DNA of 64,000 nucleotides from Candidatus Poribacteria bacterium (GCA_022826805.1 JAJDUH010000013.1:42844-106843); one strand, 5' to 3'. Shown: positions 51,640 to 60,459, numbered from the stretch's first letter. Notes: generated by a model from the sequence alone, not told the origin. Numbers and translations: made by a program.

Positions 51640-53046
51640 ATGAACAAGCCTACACTGCAACTCACCGATGCAGAGATGCGCGATTTCATCATCAACGGCT
51701 ATGTCAAAATAAAAACCGATTTCCCACCGAGTTTTCATGAGAATATTCGCCAACAGCTCGACACAATGTTTGAAGTAACCGGGAACTTGGGGAATAACGT
51801 GCTGCCGCTCATCCCTGAAATTCAGGAAATCTTCGACCATCCGATTGTTCACGGGGCAATGCAAGGTGTACTCGGTGAAAACTATGTAATGCATTCACAC
51901 CGATACTGCCATTTCAACCAACAGGGCAGCGAAGGTCAGAATTTCCATAAAGACAGTTATGAAGGGGACGAACAAATCCGACGCCACAGATGCCGTTGGA
52001 CGATGGCATTCTACTATCCGCAGGATGTCACTGAAGATATGGGACCTACCGCTGTTCTACCCGGTTCCCAGTATTACGAGACGGGTGAAAGCGCACACAA
52101 GCAACCCGATCTCGCACTCACGGGTAAAGCCGGGACCGTAACTATTGTCCACTACGACTTGTGGCACCGCGCAATGCCAAATAGCAGTGACAAGAAACGG
52201 TATATGTTGAAATTCCTCTTTATCCGGCTTGATGAGCCACAAACACCTTCATGGAGGCGAGAGACCATCGACTGGAACGCCCTCAGCAACGGCGAAGAAT
52301 CCGAACACCCAGAATTATGGGGATCGCTGTGGGACTGGTATAACGGAAAGCAGAACGGGATGACCAACGGCGTTTCGAGTGCTGAGGTGGATACGCTCAT
52401 CGAATCCTTAGATAGCGATAGCGAAAGGAAGCGACTAAATGCTGCTTATCGCTTGGGACGAGTTGGTAGCACTGCCGTACCTGCCTTGAAACAGGCGTTG
52501 CATAGCAAATCTGATGCTATTCGCGAATATGCTGGATACGCTTTGAGTCTCACCGGCGCACCCGCGATTCCAACGTTAATTGATGCCATACAAGGGACAG
52601 ATGATGTCGTGCGGGCAAGTGCAACGTTCGCTTTGGCGGATATGGGAAAAACCGCACAGGAAGCGATACCTATCCTAACACGCGCCGCACAAGATTCCTC
52701 CCCATTGGTCCGACGACACGCCGCAGAGGGATTAGGACTCATCGGACAACAGGTTTCTGAGGACATTGATTTATCCGAGGCTGTAGAGGTTTTGACGGCA
52801 GGACTGCGTGATGACTATCACTCGGTTCGTGATAACGCAGCACGTGCCTTAGCAAAATTAGGCACAACTGCTGAACCCGCAATTCCTGCGCTCGTCGCCC
52901 AATTGGAAGATGAGAATCGGTATGTCCGTTTTCATGCAGCGGTAGCATTGAAACAGATTAAGACGCCAGCAGCACAGGAAGCACTGTTCAACTATCTGTT
53001 TTCTTCGCGTTGGTGTGCCTTGACAACAAACGACACACCTTATTAG
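51640..53046 (+). CDS. PhyH dioxygenase fused to HEAT/PBS-lyase repeats
   Basis: 468 aa from ATG at 51640; GGAGG lies 10 nt upstream. Residues 1-235 are a PhyH domain with NFHKDSYEG (H103, D105) and LWHRAMPNSS (H176). Residues about 245-460 are five to six HEAT/PBS-lyase-like repeats (KRLNAAYRLGRVGSTAVPAL, IREYAGYALSLTGAPAIPTL, VRDNAARALAKLGTTAEPAI). The repeats should form a curved platform for a protein partner. The fusion is unusual for PhyH. Hairpin 53067-53087 follows the stop. Confidence 0.9.
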   Translation: MNKPTLQLTDAEMRDFIINGYVKIKTDFPPSFHENIRQQLDTMFEVTGNLGNNVLPLIPEIQEIFDHPIVHGAMQGVLGENYVMHSHRYCHFNQQGSEGQNFHKDSYEGDEQIRRHRCRWTMAFYYPQDVTEDMGPTAVLPGSQYYETGESAHKQPDLALTGKAGTVTIVHYDLWHRAMPNSSDKKRYMLKFLFIRLDEPQTPSWRRETIDWNALSNGEESEHPELWGSLWDWYNGKQNGMTNGVSSAEVDTLIESLDSDSERKRLNAAYRLGRVGSTAVPALKQALHSKSDAIREYAGYALSLTGAPAIPTLIDAIQGTDDVVRASATFALADMGKTAQEAIPILTRAAQDSSPLVRRHAAEGLGLIGQQVSEDIDLSEAVEVLTAGLRDDYHSVRDNAARALAKLGTTAEPAIPALVAQLEDENRYVRFHAAVALKQIKTPAAQEALFNYLFSSRWCALTTNDTPY

Positions 53047-53066
53047 TGAAAGCCCGATAGTTGGTA

Positions 53067-53087
53067 GGCGAGGTTTTTAACCTCGCC
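53067..53087. terminator. Perfect GGCGAGGTT/AACCTCGCC hairpin
   Basis: Nine-bp arms with a TTT loop, 20 bp after the PhyH-HEAT stop. Belongs to the GCGAG hairpin family and can act as terminator. Confidence 0.55.
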
Positions 53088-53108
53088 GAGTTCTCCTTAA
53101 AAAATAAT

Positions 53109-53153
53109 AGGGTTTTTGCTGGAGTGTTTCTTCAAGGTTTTCTAACCTCGCCC
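53109..53153 (+). repeat. TTTTTGCT-loop repeat
   Basis: GGGTTTTTGCTGGAGTGTTT, then CTTCAAGGTTTTCTAACCTC and GCC. Pairs in sequence with 2228-2284. Confidence 0.65.
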
Positions 53154-53193
53154 GATGACAACCAATGAACAATCTCTTTCAAGCACTTCCCCG

Positions 53194-53727
53194 CTACATT
53201 ATAAACCACATACCTATCTGTCCTGCAAGGGTGCCAAGCAGCGCACCCGCAAGCACATCCGTCGGATAGTGGACCCCGAGATAGACACGCGCGACACCGA
53301 CCGAAATCCCCCAACAAAACGCTGGAATTTGTAGACCAGGGAAGGTATTCGACAACAGCGTCATTACCAGGAAGGCGGACGCAGTGTGTCCCGATGGGAA
53401 GCTAAACCGATCCGGGGGACGTACTCGAAAGTGAACATCCATCATCTGCTCATACGGGCGGTCGCGTTTCATGGACCGTTTCAGGAGGTGATAGAGGAGT
53501 CTCTCAAGTGAAAATGCCAGGGTGCCTGATAGAAGAAACGGCTTGCTGACGGCTGAACCGAACGTCCAGTATACGTAAAGCACCAGAAATGGATATAGAC
53601 ACCCGTTAGCGCTCCAAGAAATGATGCGAAATGAGCAATTCAGGACTCTTCTATCGCCCCAACCAAAGATACGGTGAAACAGCAACGTATCCCATCGGGT
53701 TAGACTGTTTGTAAATTCTCTGAGCAT
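53194..53727 (-). CDS. PAP2-family phosphatase
   Basis: 177 aa, several helices. Three catalytic blocks: KRSMKRDRPYE (KxxxxxxRP type), SFPSGHTAS and ARVYLGVHYPTDVLAG (R, H nucleophile and D). Dephosphorylates lipid phosphates such as undecaprenyl pyrophosphate at the outer face of the inner membrane. Start ATG at 53727 has no clear ribosome site. Confidence 0.9.
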   Translation of the reverse strand: MLREFTNSLTRWDTLLFHRIFGWGDRRVLNCSFRIISWSANGCLYPFLVLYVYWTFGSAVSKPFLLSGTLAFSLERLLYHLLKRSMKRDRPYEQMMDVHFRVRPPDRFSFPSGHTASAFLVMTLLSNTFPGLQIPAFCWGISVGVARVYLGVHYPTDVLAGALLGTLAGQIGMWFIM

Positions 53728-53842
53728 AGGTTACTAAAATGAGTAGGTACGTTTACGACACGAACCTACTGTATCTCTTGTCTCCATCTGTATTGTTCAA
53801 AGCCCGAGTGAGGCGATAGGTATGTAGAATGTGCTTATAACC

Positions 53843-54565
53843 CTACATATACTCCCTGAGATCCCGGAGCGCGATGACATGATAGTCGTTTTCCGCAAGA
53901 TACGCCATATATGCTTCAAATTGCGCTGGCTCTGTGTGAACCCATCGATGTTCAACGTCCGGGACGCCGTGGAATGTCAGAATCGCTATATTCCCGTCCT
54001 TTGCTTGCGCAAGTGCCCACTCGAAGTCATCAAAACTCCAATGAGGTCCGGAAGCCCCCGTCGTCGGAATTAAAAGTGGGTGATGCAAGGTCGGATTATA
54101 GGCAGGTCCGCGCCCACCTTCCCCGTCATAAGGAAATTCTGGCGCAACACCGCGTCGGGCAAAATCGAAACCGTGTTCAACGAGTACTTCAACAGCCGCT
54201 TCGCCGTGGCTATAACCAGGATAGCAAAAAGTCGTCGGTCGCGGAATACCGTATACCTCGCAACGCTCGTCAATGTGTATGAGATCCGCGCTAAGTTCCG
54301 CTGCCGACTGCTGCGTTACGTTCCGGTGGTGACGCGTATGATTGCCAATCTCGAAACCGGCGTCGTGTAAGCCACGTACTTCTTCCCATGTCATATAGGC
54401 TTCTTTGTTTGTGAGAAAGTTCAACCCTTCGGTAATATAGAAGGTCGCACCGAAACCGTATGATTTCAGGAGTGGACCTATGAAGGTCGCCTGCGATTTG
54501 CAGCCGTCGTCAAAGGTAAGCACGACGAGTTTATCAGGGATTGTTTTCTCTGAACCGTTTTCCAT
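53843..54565 (-). CDS. Polysaccharide deacetylase (NodB domain)
   Basis: 240 aa from ATG at 54565; in-frame TTG at 54595 is unlikely. NodB motifs: VLTFDDGCKSQATF (catalytic Asp and metal Asp), FEIGNHTRHHRNV (metal His pair), FCYPGYSHGE and AILTFHGVPD. Deacetylates N- or O-acetyl sugars on surface polymers. No signal peptide, so a cytoplasmic or non-classical site. Promoter at 54708-54736 gives a leader of about 135 nt. Confidence 0.88.
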   Translation of the reverse strand: MENGSEKTIPDKLVVLTFDDGCKSQATFIGPLLKSYGFGATFYITEGLNFLTNKEAYMTWEEVRGLHDAGFEIGNHTRHHRNVTQQSAAELSADLIHIDERCEVYGIPRPTTFCYPGYSHGEAAVEVLVEHGFDFARRGVAPEFPYDGEGGRGPAYNPTLHHPLLIPTTGASGPHWSFDDFEWALAQAKDGNIAILTFHGVPDVEHRWVHTEPAQFEAYMAYLAENDYHVIALRDLREYM

Positions 54566-54707
54566 GCGATTAAGTTTATTGCGATAAAAAAACAAGTGTT
54601 TTCAAGCCCTAATGTCCTTAGGACTTCGCACCACTTGTTTGCAAATCCGTTTCGGTAACAATTTGGGTTGTATCAACAAAGACGAATGCTATCCTGCATG
54701 CGAAACT

Positions 54708-54736
54708 ATTATAACCCCGATTGCGCTTTAAATCAA
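54708..54736 (-). promoter_or_regulatory. Sigma-70 promoter of the deacetylase gene
   Basis: TTGATT (54736-54731), 17 bp, TATAAT (54713-54708). Confidence 0.65.
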
Positions 54737-54842
54737 GAAAAAAATAACATCGTGAAATGCAAGATTGCCCACCTATAGGAGAGGTTTCTAAATTTTGCTC
54801 ACTGACTGCTAACAGCCGACAGCGAACTACTACAGAAAACTC

Positions 54843-54871
54843 TTGACAAATATTCCCAAGTAACTTATGAT
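54843..54871 (+). promoter_or_regulatory. Sigma-70 promoter of the aldo/keto reductase gene
   Basis: TTGACA (54843-54848), 17 bp, TATGAT (54866-54871). The leader is short, about 17 nt, and contains GGAGG. Confidence 0.8.
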
Positions 54872-54894
54872 ATAGAATAACGGAGGTGAAAATC

Positions 54895-55887
54895 ATGATT
54901 GATCGACGCGCATTTCTAAAATCGATGGCAGGCCTAACGACAGGCGTTCTTTTGTCATCGGCGTGTGCAGAAGGCGATGAAGCAAATATTACCAGCGACC
55001 GCTTAGGCACCCTCCTACCAACACGGAGATTCGGCCGCACAGGAGAGGCGGTAACAATGCTTGGCGTTGGTGGATGGCATATCGGAGGGATGTCAGAAGC
55101 TGAAGCCCAAAAAACAATTGAGATCGCACTTGAAGGCGGCGTCAGGTTCTTTGATAGCGCAGAATCTTATCAGTCCGGTGGTAGTGAGAGTCGTTTGGGA
55201 AAACTGCTTGTTCCAAAATACCGAGATGATATATTCCTGATGACGAAAACGACAGCGACCACCGCTGAGGGTGCTTGGAAGCACCTCGAAGGCTCACTCG
55301 CACGCCTGAATACCGATCGGCTTGATCTCTGGCAAGTACATTCAATCAAAAATTCCGCAGACGTAGATGAGCGGATTGATAACGGCATTCTTGATGTAAT
55401 GCTGGAAGCAAAAGCTACTGGAAAGACGCGTTATATCGGATTCACTGGGCATGCAAGCCCCGCAGCCCATGAGCGTATGCTTGAACGAACCGATATTTTC
55501 GATGCGTGTCAACTGGCGGTGAATCTTGTTGATGTTAGCTATGAGAGTTTCATCGAGAGAGTCGTACCGACGCTCGTTGAACGCAATATCGGTGTGATTG
55601 GAATGAAAGCACTCGCAAACGGCGGCTTTTTCGGTGGTGCTCGGCACGGCAAACACGGTGCAAATCCAAAAATTGTCCCGGATCGAATCAGCATTTCCGA
55701 AGCGATTCGGTTTGTCTGGTCCCTACCCGTAAGCACACTCGTTACCGGCCCGGACAATGCCAAGCAGATGCAAGAGAAAATTGACATTGCCAATACTTTC
55801 ACAGGCATGGGAGATGATGAACGGCAGGCGTTGATAGAAAAGGTCGAGGACATGGCTGGAACAACGGTTGAATTTTACAAAGCCTAA
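54895..55887 (+). CDS. Exported aldo/keto reductase (Tat/lipoprotein type signal)
   Basis: 330 aa from ATG at 54895, 8 nt after GGAGG. N-terminus IDRRAFLKSMAGLTTGVLL then SSAC: a twin-arginine motif plus a lipobox-like Cys. AKR tetrad: Asp and Tyr in FFDSAESYQSGG, Lys in FLMTKTT, His in LWQVHSI. Reduces or oxidises carbonyl/sugar substrates with NADP; as an exported cofactor enzyme it resembles periplasmic AKR proteins of Planctomycetes-type bacteria. Confidence 0.9.
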   Translation: MIDRRAFLKSMAGLTTGVLLSSACAEGDEANITSDRLGTLLPTRRFGRTGEAVTMLGVGGWHIGGMSEAEAQKTIEIALEGGVRFFDSAESYQSGGSESRLGKLLVPKYRDDIFLMTKTTATTAEGAWKHLEGSLARLNTDRLDLWQVHSIKNSADVDERIDNGILDVMLEAKATGKTRYIGFTGHASPAAHERMLERTDIFDACQLAVNLVDVSYESFIERVVPTLVERNIGVIGMKALANGGFFGGARHGKHGANPKIVPDRISISEAIRFVWSLPVSTLVTGPDNAKQMQEKIDIANTFTGMGDDERQALIEKVEDMAGTTVEFYKA

Positions 55888-55929
55888 TGTTTGCCAGCGT
55901 GTATTACAAATCGATATAGAGAATACTTC

Positions 55930-57594
55930 ATGTGGACCTTTGTTCTCTCGTCTGTGTTTATCTGTCTATGTATCTGGGCAGAGGCGCGCGTCCAATTTAC
56001 GGATGTCACCAATGCAGCTGGTATCGAATTTCGGCACTTCACTGGGGGAACTGGTGAACGGTATATGCCCGAAACAATGGGTGCCGGATGTGCCTTTTTG
56101 GACTACGATGCTGACGGTAATTTAGACATTCTGCTCGCAAATGGAACAGCATGGGAACACGTAGAAGCTACGCATACCCCTCAACTCTACCGAAACACAG
56201 GAAACGGACAATTCGTTGATGTCACGGAAGCCGCGAAATTAAACGTGCCGATGTACGGTATGGGGATAACAGTCGCTGACTACGACAACGATACCGATGC
56301 GGATATCTACTTCACCAACGTAGGTGAAAACCGACTGTTTCGCAATAACGGAGACCGCACCTTCACAGATGTTACAGACTTCGCAGCGGTCGGCGACCCA
56401 GCTTGGTCAACAAGTGCCGCCTTCTTCGATGCTGACAACGATGGATGGTTGGATCTTTTTGTTTGCAACTACGTTGAATGGACACCTGAAACGGATGTCC
56501 CGTGTACGGTGAATTCTACGGTTGACAACAAGCGATACCGCTCCTATTGCACACCGACTGTCTATACCGGACAGTCTTGTCAGTTCTATCGCAACCAAGG
56601 CAACGGCAAGTTCACTAATCTCACAACACAAGCAGGGCTATATAATCCGATAGGTAAGTCCCTTGGTGTTACCCTGTTGGATTACAATCACGACGGATGG
56701 ATCGATCTCGCTGTCGCTAACGATACTGAACCGAATTTTCTCTATCGGAATAACGGCGATGGCACATTCACTGATGAAGCCCTCGTTATGGGAATCGCCT
56801 TCAGCGAGACAGGGAAAGCCCGTGGCAGCATGGGGATTGATGCAGCGGACGTCTATAACAACGGTGGTGTAGCAATTGCCATCGGCAATTTCAGCAACGA
56901 GAAAACAGCCTTCTTTTACGCAAAACCGGGAGACACCTATTTCACTGATAGCGCAGATCGGGGCCAGATTGGCAGGGTCAGTTACCGTTCGTTGACCTTC
57001 GGTGTCTTATTTTTCGACTGCGATTTAGATGGAGCACTTGACCTATTTTGCGCTAATGGGCATATTGAACCGGAGGTGTTACGCTACCAACAGCATACAC
57101 CATACCCACAGCTTCCTTCGCTCTTCCGAAATCAGCGAGATGGCACATTCCGAGATATTACGAAGCACGCCGGACTCGTTCACGCAGGTGTTGGACGCGG
57201 ATGTGCCTATGGCGATTACGATAACGATGGAGACCTGGATCTGCTTGTAAGCAATAACGGTGTTGAAGACGGGTTTGGCGGCGCATGGCTTTTGCGCAAT
57301 GATACAGAACCGCCGTCTAATTACCTCCAGGTGAAAACCGTCGGTGTCCGTAGCAATCGCGATGGAATCGGAGCCAAAGTTAGAGTAACATCGGGAGATA
57401 CCGTCCAAAGCCAGATGGTTCGTACAGGCAGCAGTTATTGTTCTCAAAGTGAGATGGCCTTGACGTTCGGGTTAGGGAGAATTGAAACGGTTTCGCAACT
57501 TGAAATTCAATGGGCCTCCGGTGAAATAGATCGGTACACTGAACTCAAAGTAAATCAGACTATAGAGGTGGTTGAAGGAGCATCCCAAAAATGA
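55930..57594 (+). CDS. CRTAC1-type secreted protein: FG-GAP/VCBS repeats plus ASPIC/UnbV domain
   Basis: 554 aa from ATG at 55930, which begins a signal peptide (MWTFVLSSVFICLCIWAEA). Calcium-loop FG-GAP repeats occur all along (DYDADGNLDILLANG, DYDNDTDADIYFTN, DADNDGWLDLFVCN, DYNHDGWIDLAVAN, DYDNDGDLDLLVSN). The C-terminal 90 residues are an ASPIC/UnbV domain (GIGAKVRVTSGDTVQSQMV, LTFGLGRIETVSQLEIQWAS). Beta-propeller, outside the cell, probably adhesion or ligand binding. Its stop overlaps the next start (ATGA). Confidence 0.92.
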   Translation: MWTFVLSSVFICLCIWAEARVQFTDVTNAAGIEFRHFTGGTGERYMPETMGAGCAFLDYDADGNLDILLANGTAWEHVEATHTPQLYRNTGNGQFVDVTEAAKLNVPMYGMGITVADYDNDTDADIYFTNVGENRLFRNNGDRTFTDVTDFAAVGDPAWSTSAAFFDADNDGWLDLFVCNYVEWTPETDVPCTVNSTVDNKRYRSYCTPTVYTGQSCQFYRNQGNGKFTNLTTQAGLYNPIGKSLGVTLLDYNHDGWIDLAVANDTEPNFLYRNNGDGTFTDEALVMGIAFSETGKARGSMGIDAADVYNNGGVAIAIGNFSNEKTAFFYAKPGDTYFTDSADRGQIGRVSYRSLTFGVLFFDCDLDGALDLFCANGHIEPEVLRYQQHTPYPQLPSLFRNQRDGTFRDITKHAGLVHAGVGRGCAYGDYDNDGDLDLLVSNNGVEDGFGGAWLLRNDTEPPSNYLQVKTVGVRSNRDGIGAKVRVTSGDTVQSQMVRTGSSYCSQSEMALTFGLGRIETVSQLEIQWASGEIDRYTELKVNQTIEVVEGASQK

Positions 57595-58394
57595 AACTGA
57601 GTATCTATGGATGCATCTTTCTGGTAGTTTTAGGACTCATGAGTGCGTGCCAAAGCAGCGAGCGTGCCCCCGTTGAAACAAAGCCTGCATCCGCGACATC
57701 TACCAAATCAGCGGCTTCACCCTCCGCCGAGGACTACAACAACAGCGGAACCGCTTACCAGCGCGCCGGGAGACTCCAAGAGGCAGCGTTGGCTTATCAA
57801 CGTGCTGTTGAATTGAAGCCAACCTTGATTCAGGCACATCATAATTTGGGGACAGTCTATGTGATGCAAGGAAAACTGGCTGAAGCGATCACCGCCTACA
57901 AACGCGTGATTCAGTTGAGACCTGACATGGCGGAGGCTTATGTCGATTTAGGCAGAGCCTATGGGTTCGCAGGGCAGCTTGATGAAGCGATCGCAGAATA
58001 CGAGAAAGCACTGACGCGGGACGCGACCCTCCCTTACGCGCACTATGGCATCGGGCTTGCATACAGACATAAAGGTGTGTTCCCAGAAGCCATCGCTGCT
58101 CTTGAAAAAGCAATCGTTCTTAAACCGAATTTTCCTGATGCTTTGATGCAGCTTGGCTACGTCTATCGAGAAACGGAACGGTTCACAGAAGCGTTAGAAG
58201 CCTTTACGACAATTACAGAAATCTATCCTAACAACGCCAAGGCATACCATGAGCTCGGGGTCTGCCATACAAAACAAGGCGGATATCCAGAAGCCATCAA
58301 GGCGTTTGAAAGAGCCTTACAACTAAACCCCGACGCAGCTGAGACGCGGAATATGCTACAAGTTGCCCAAGCGCGTGTCGCACGTCAGAAATGA
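57591..58394 (+). CDS. TPR lipoprotein
   Basis: 267 aa. Lipoprotein signal with lipobox LMSAC (Cys near residue 20), a Ser/Ala/Pro-rich linker, then six TPR repeats (YQRAVELKPTLIQAHHNLGT, YKRVIQLRPDMAEAYVDLGR, FERALQLNPDAAETRNML). It is translationally coupled to the ASPIC protein by a 4-bp overlap, so the two probably work together at the cell surface as scaffold and ligand-binding propeller. Confidence 0.92.
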   Translation: MKLSIYGCIFLVVLGLMSACQSSERAPVETKPASATSTKSAASPSAEDYNNSGTAYQRAGRLQEAALAYQRAVELKPTLIQAHHNLGTVYVMQGKLAEAITAYKRVIQLRPDMAEAYVDLGRAYGFAGQLDEAIAEYEKALTRDATLPYAHYGIGLAYRHKGVFPEAIAALEKAIVLKPNFPDALMQLGYVYRETERFTEALEAFTTITEIYPNNAKAYHELGVCHTKQGGYPEAIKAFERALQLNPDAAETRNMLQVAQARVARQK

Positions 58395-58421
58395 CATCGC
58401 TTTAACCAGTGCTATACGTAA

Positions 58422-58439
58422 GCGAAGAATTGTCTTCGC
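58422..58439 (+). terminator. Small hairpin after the TPR gene
   Basis: GCGAAGA ATTG TCTTCGC, 7-bp perfect arms, 28 bp after the stop, followed by a T-rich tract. Confidence 0.45.
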
Positions 58440-58518
58440 CATTCACATTTCTATTTTCTAAACGTTGTCCGGAAACTATTTTTTCGTCTAACAGATTATG
58501 CTACAAAGGAGAAAGAAA

Positions 58519-59346
58519 ATGCGTCAGGCTATATTTTTTACGTTGCTCATAGCGGTATTTTCCGCTATGACTCTTCTCGCACACGCTGCTGATATCGAGG
58601 ATGGGCTTTGGATGTATCTACCCATGAACGAAGGTGCTGGACAAAAGGTCGCCGACCACGGTCCACACAATTTTGATACGGAACTCAGTAAGAGCGCACC
58701 GAAATGGGTCGATGCCAAGCACGAAGACCTCGGGAAAGTAATGGAGTTTGACGGCAAGGCAACCTATATCAAAATTGATATGGAAAGTCAGAAGAAAGAC
58801 ATCGATTCCCATTTTGACGACAAGAAGGGCTTGACCATTTGTGCATGGGTGAAAGTCTTAAAAGTCGGGACCGATGCGCATGGGCAAACCCGTCAACCTA
58901 TTGTTATGAAGGGAAACGCCAATCAGTGGGAATTCGCCCTCTATATTTACGACAATTTCGGTGCTGGAATGTCGGTTTGGACCTGTCCAGGTTCTGGTGT
59001 TTCAGAACCGCACGGTGCCGGCACAGCACCAGGGGGCAAGTGGATTCACCAATGTGGCACCTTTCTACTCGAGGAAGGTGTCCGGGTCTACGTCGATGGT
59101 GACAAAAACCCCGTCGCAGAAGCACCCGATAAGGGCAACGGTCCCTGTGAAACCGGCACGCGTCCGGTCTTCATCGCACACCGTGAGGATGGACAGTGGT
59201 TAAACGCTGTTATCGCCGAGGTCTATATGTGGGATAGGGTCATCGATGTTGATGAGATGAATATTGCCATGGAAACGATTGGCGGGTTGGCGGTTCAACC
59301 AGGAGGTAAACTGACGACCAGCTGGGGCAATATAAAACGCCGTTGA
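58519..59346 (+). CDS. Secreted LamG/concanavalin-like domain protein
   Basis: 275 aa from ATG at 58519, 8 nt after AAAGGAG. Signal peptide AIFFTLLIAVFSAMTLLAHA. The rest is one LamG-type jelly roll (GLWMYLPMNEGAGQKVADHG, VMEFDGKATYIKI, LTICAWVKVL, VFIAHREDGQWLNAVIAEVY, MWDRVIDVDEM). Likely binds or coats polysaccharide. A strong terminator follows. Confidence 0.88.
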   Translation: MRQAIFFTLLIAVFSAMTLLAHAADIEDGLWMYLPMNEGAGQKVADHGPHNFDTELSKSAPKWVDAKHEDLGKVMEFDGKATYIKIDMESQKKDIDSHFDDKKGLTICAWVKVLKVGTDAHGQTRQPIVMKGNANQWEFALYIYDNFGAGMSVWTCPGSGVSEPHGAGTAPGGKWIHQCGTFLLEEGVRVYVDGDKNPVAEAPDKGNGPCETGTRPVFIAHREDGQWLNAVIAEVYMWDRVIDVDEMNIAMETIGGLAVQPGGKLTTSWGNIKRR

Positions 59347-59361
59347 CCATTTTAAATTAAC

Positions 59362-59411
59362 AAGGGCGGGCAGAAAAATCTGCCCGCCCTTTATTTGTCT
59401 TAGCTTTACAT
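59362..59411 (+). terminator. Rho-independent terminator of the LamG gene, with TCTTAGCTTTACAT tail
   Basis: AGGGCGGGCAGA (59363-59374) and TCTGCCCGCCCT (59379-59390) form a perfect 12-bp stem with an AAAA loop, then TTATTTG. The tail TCTTAGCTTTACAT (59398-59411) is the third copy of the element seen at 3903 and 26191. Confidence 0.85.
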
Positions 59412-59474
59412 GCCGCGCCAGTTTCTCCTAACCCACCACTGATACTTACCCTAAAATGCCCAACCCATGCCTAA

Positions 59475-60257
59475 CTAAGCCATTATCTCATCTGAAGCCG
59501 GATTCGTTTTGAACCCTCCCGCCATAATGTTATTATACGGCTCTTCAGGATCACGTCCGACGGGTCGCATTTCAGGCTTGTGATATCCGAATCGAACCGC
59601 TTTACGCCACTCATCCGTCCGATTGACTTCAGACCAGTGGATAATGCAATAACTAAAGAAAATGACATCCCCTGCCTTTGCCGGAATTGGAATCGAGTCA
59701 ATAAAATCAGGGTGGAACTTATCCGTAGGCAAGTGTGGTGCTGTACCTTCCCCCGTAATATGTTCCCGCGGTCCTTCCTTATGGCTACCCGGGACAACCC
59801 GCAAGGCACCGCTCTCAAAGGGAGCGTCGTCGAGATGAACGAGGCAATCGACAAAATCAAGTCCATCGTGCGGGTAGAACGGATAATCTTGGTGCATCGG
59901 GAACGGTGTCCCTTTTTCCGGAGGCTTTGCGTGTAGCACAGTGTGGTGCCATTGAATCGTATCACCGATGAGTGATTGCACCGCACCCGTCAGCCGTTCG
60001 TGGAAAATTACCCGACCCCATGTAGCCGAGTAGAAATGGGGATTGTGCATAAAGACAGCCTTCGTCGTCTGCTGATCCTCTTCTTTGAGGTAGCGTGTAC
60101 GCCAAGGTCCGGGCCAACCAATTGTCTCCTGTCCCCAGTTGTTAATAATCCGTACCATTTCGGATGCCAGTTCTTTTGTCTCTACAGGTTTAAAGAGCTG
60201 ATCTACCTTGAGATAGCCGTTCTCATGATAAAAATCAACCTGTTCTTGCGTTAGCAT
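59475..60257 (-). CDS. Phytanoyl-CoA dioxygenase family protein 5
   Basis: 260 aa from ATG at 60257; AAGGAG lies 7 nt upstream, and an in-frame TTG at 60263 overlaps it. Metal site PMHQDYPFYPH (H122, D124) and IIHWSEVNRTDEWRKAVRFG (H207, R at the 2-oxoglutarate site). Unlike the other copies it has the FPMHQDYPFY type active-site strand typical of a large environmental PhyH group. Convergent with the LamG gene; own promoter at 60318-60347. Confidence 0.92.
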   Translation of the reverse strand: MLTQEQVDFYHENGYLKVDQLFKPVETKELASEMVRIINNWGQETIGWPGPWRTRYLKEEDQQTTKAVFMHNPHFYSATWGRVIFHERLTGAVQSLIGDTIQWHHTVLHAKPPEKGTPFPMHQDYPFYPHDGLDFVDCLVHLDDAPFESGALRVVPGSHKEGPREHITGEGTAPHLPTDKFHPDFIDSIPIPAKAGDVIFFSYCIIHWSEVNRTDEWRKAVRFGYHKPEMRPVGRDPEEPYNNIMAGGFKTNPASDEIMA

Positions 60258-60317
60258 TGTCAAACTCCTTATGCTGTCGAATGTGTTCGCGTGCGCCAGA
60301 AATGTTGCTTACGCTAA

Positions 60318-60347
60318 ATTCTACTTTAAAACCATATATTTTGTCAA
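60318..60347 (-). promoter_or_regulatory. Sigma-70 promoter of PhyH gene 5
   Basis: TTGACA (60347-60342), 18 bp, TAGAAT (60323-60318). Confidence 0.65.
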
Positions 60348-60423
60348 CTTGCTTTTAGAAACGACAGAGCCATTCAGTTTTACATATTCACTTTATGTCT
60401 GTGAATATTATTCCACTGTAAGA

Positions 60424-60459
60424 GCGAGTGTTTTTGCTTGGGTGTTTCTTCATGCTCGC
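60424..60459 (+). repeat. GCGAG/CTCGC hairpin with TTTTTGCTTGGGTGTTTC loop
   Basis: GCGAG (60424-60428) and CTCGC (60455-60459) enclose TGTTTTTGCTTGGGTGTTTC. The loop matches 10169, 53110 and 2232. Confidence 0.65.

Larger units (their letters stand above)
54566..54894. other. Intergenic, 329 bp, divergent promoters
   Basis: Promoters for the deacetylase (54708-54736) and for the aldo/keto reductase (54843-54871). A CACTGACTGCTAACAGCCGAC fragment (repeat-like) lies at 54800. No gene seen. Confidence 0.5.

Noticed and set aside
54618..55040. 140-codon minus-strand frame
   Set aside because: It runs over two good promoters and the start of the aldo/keto reductase gene.
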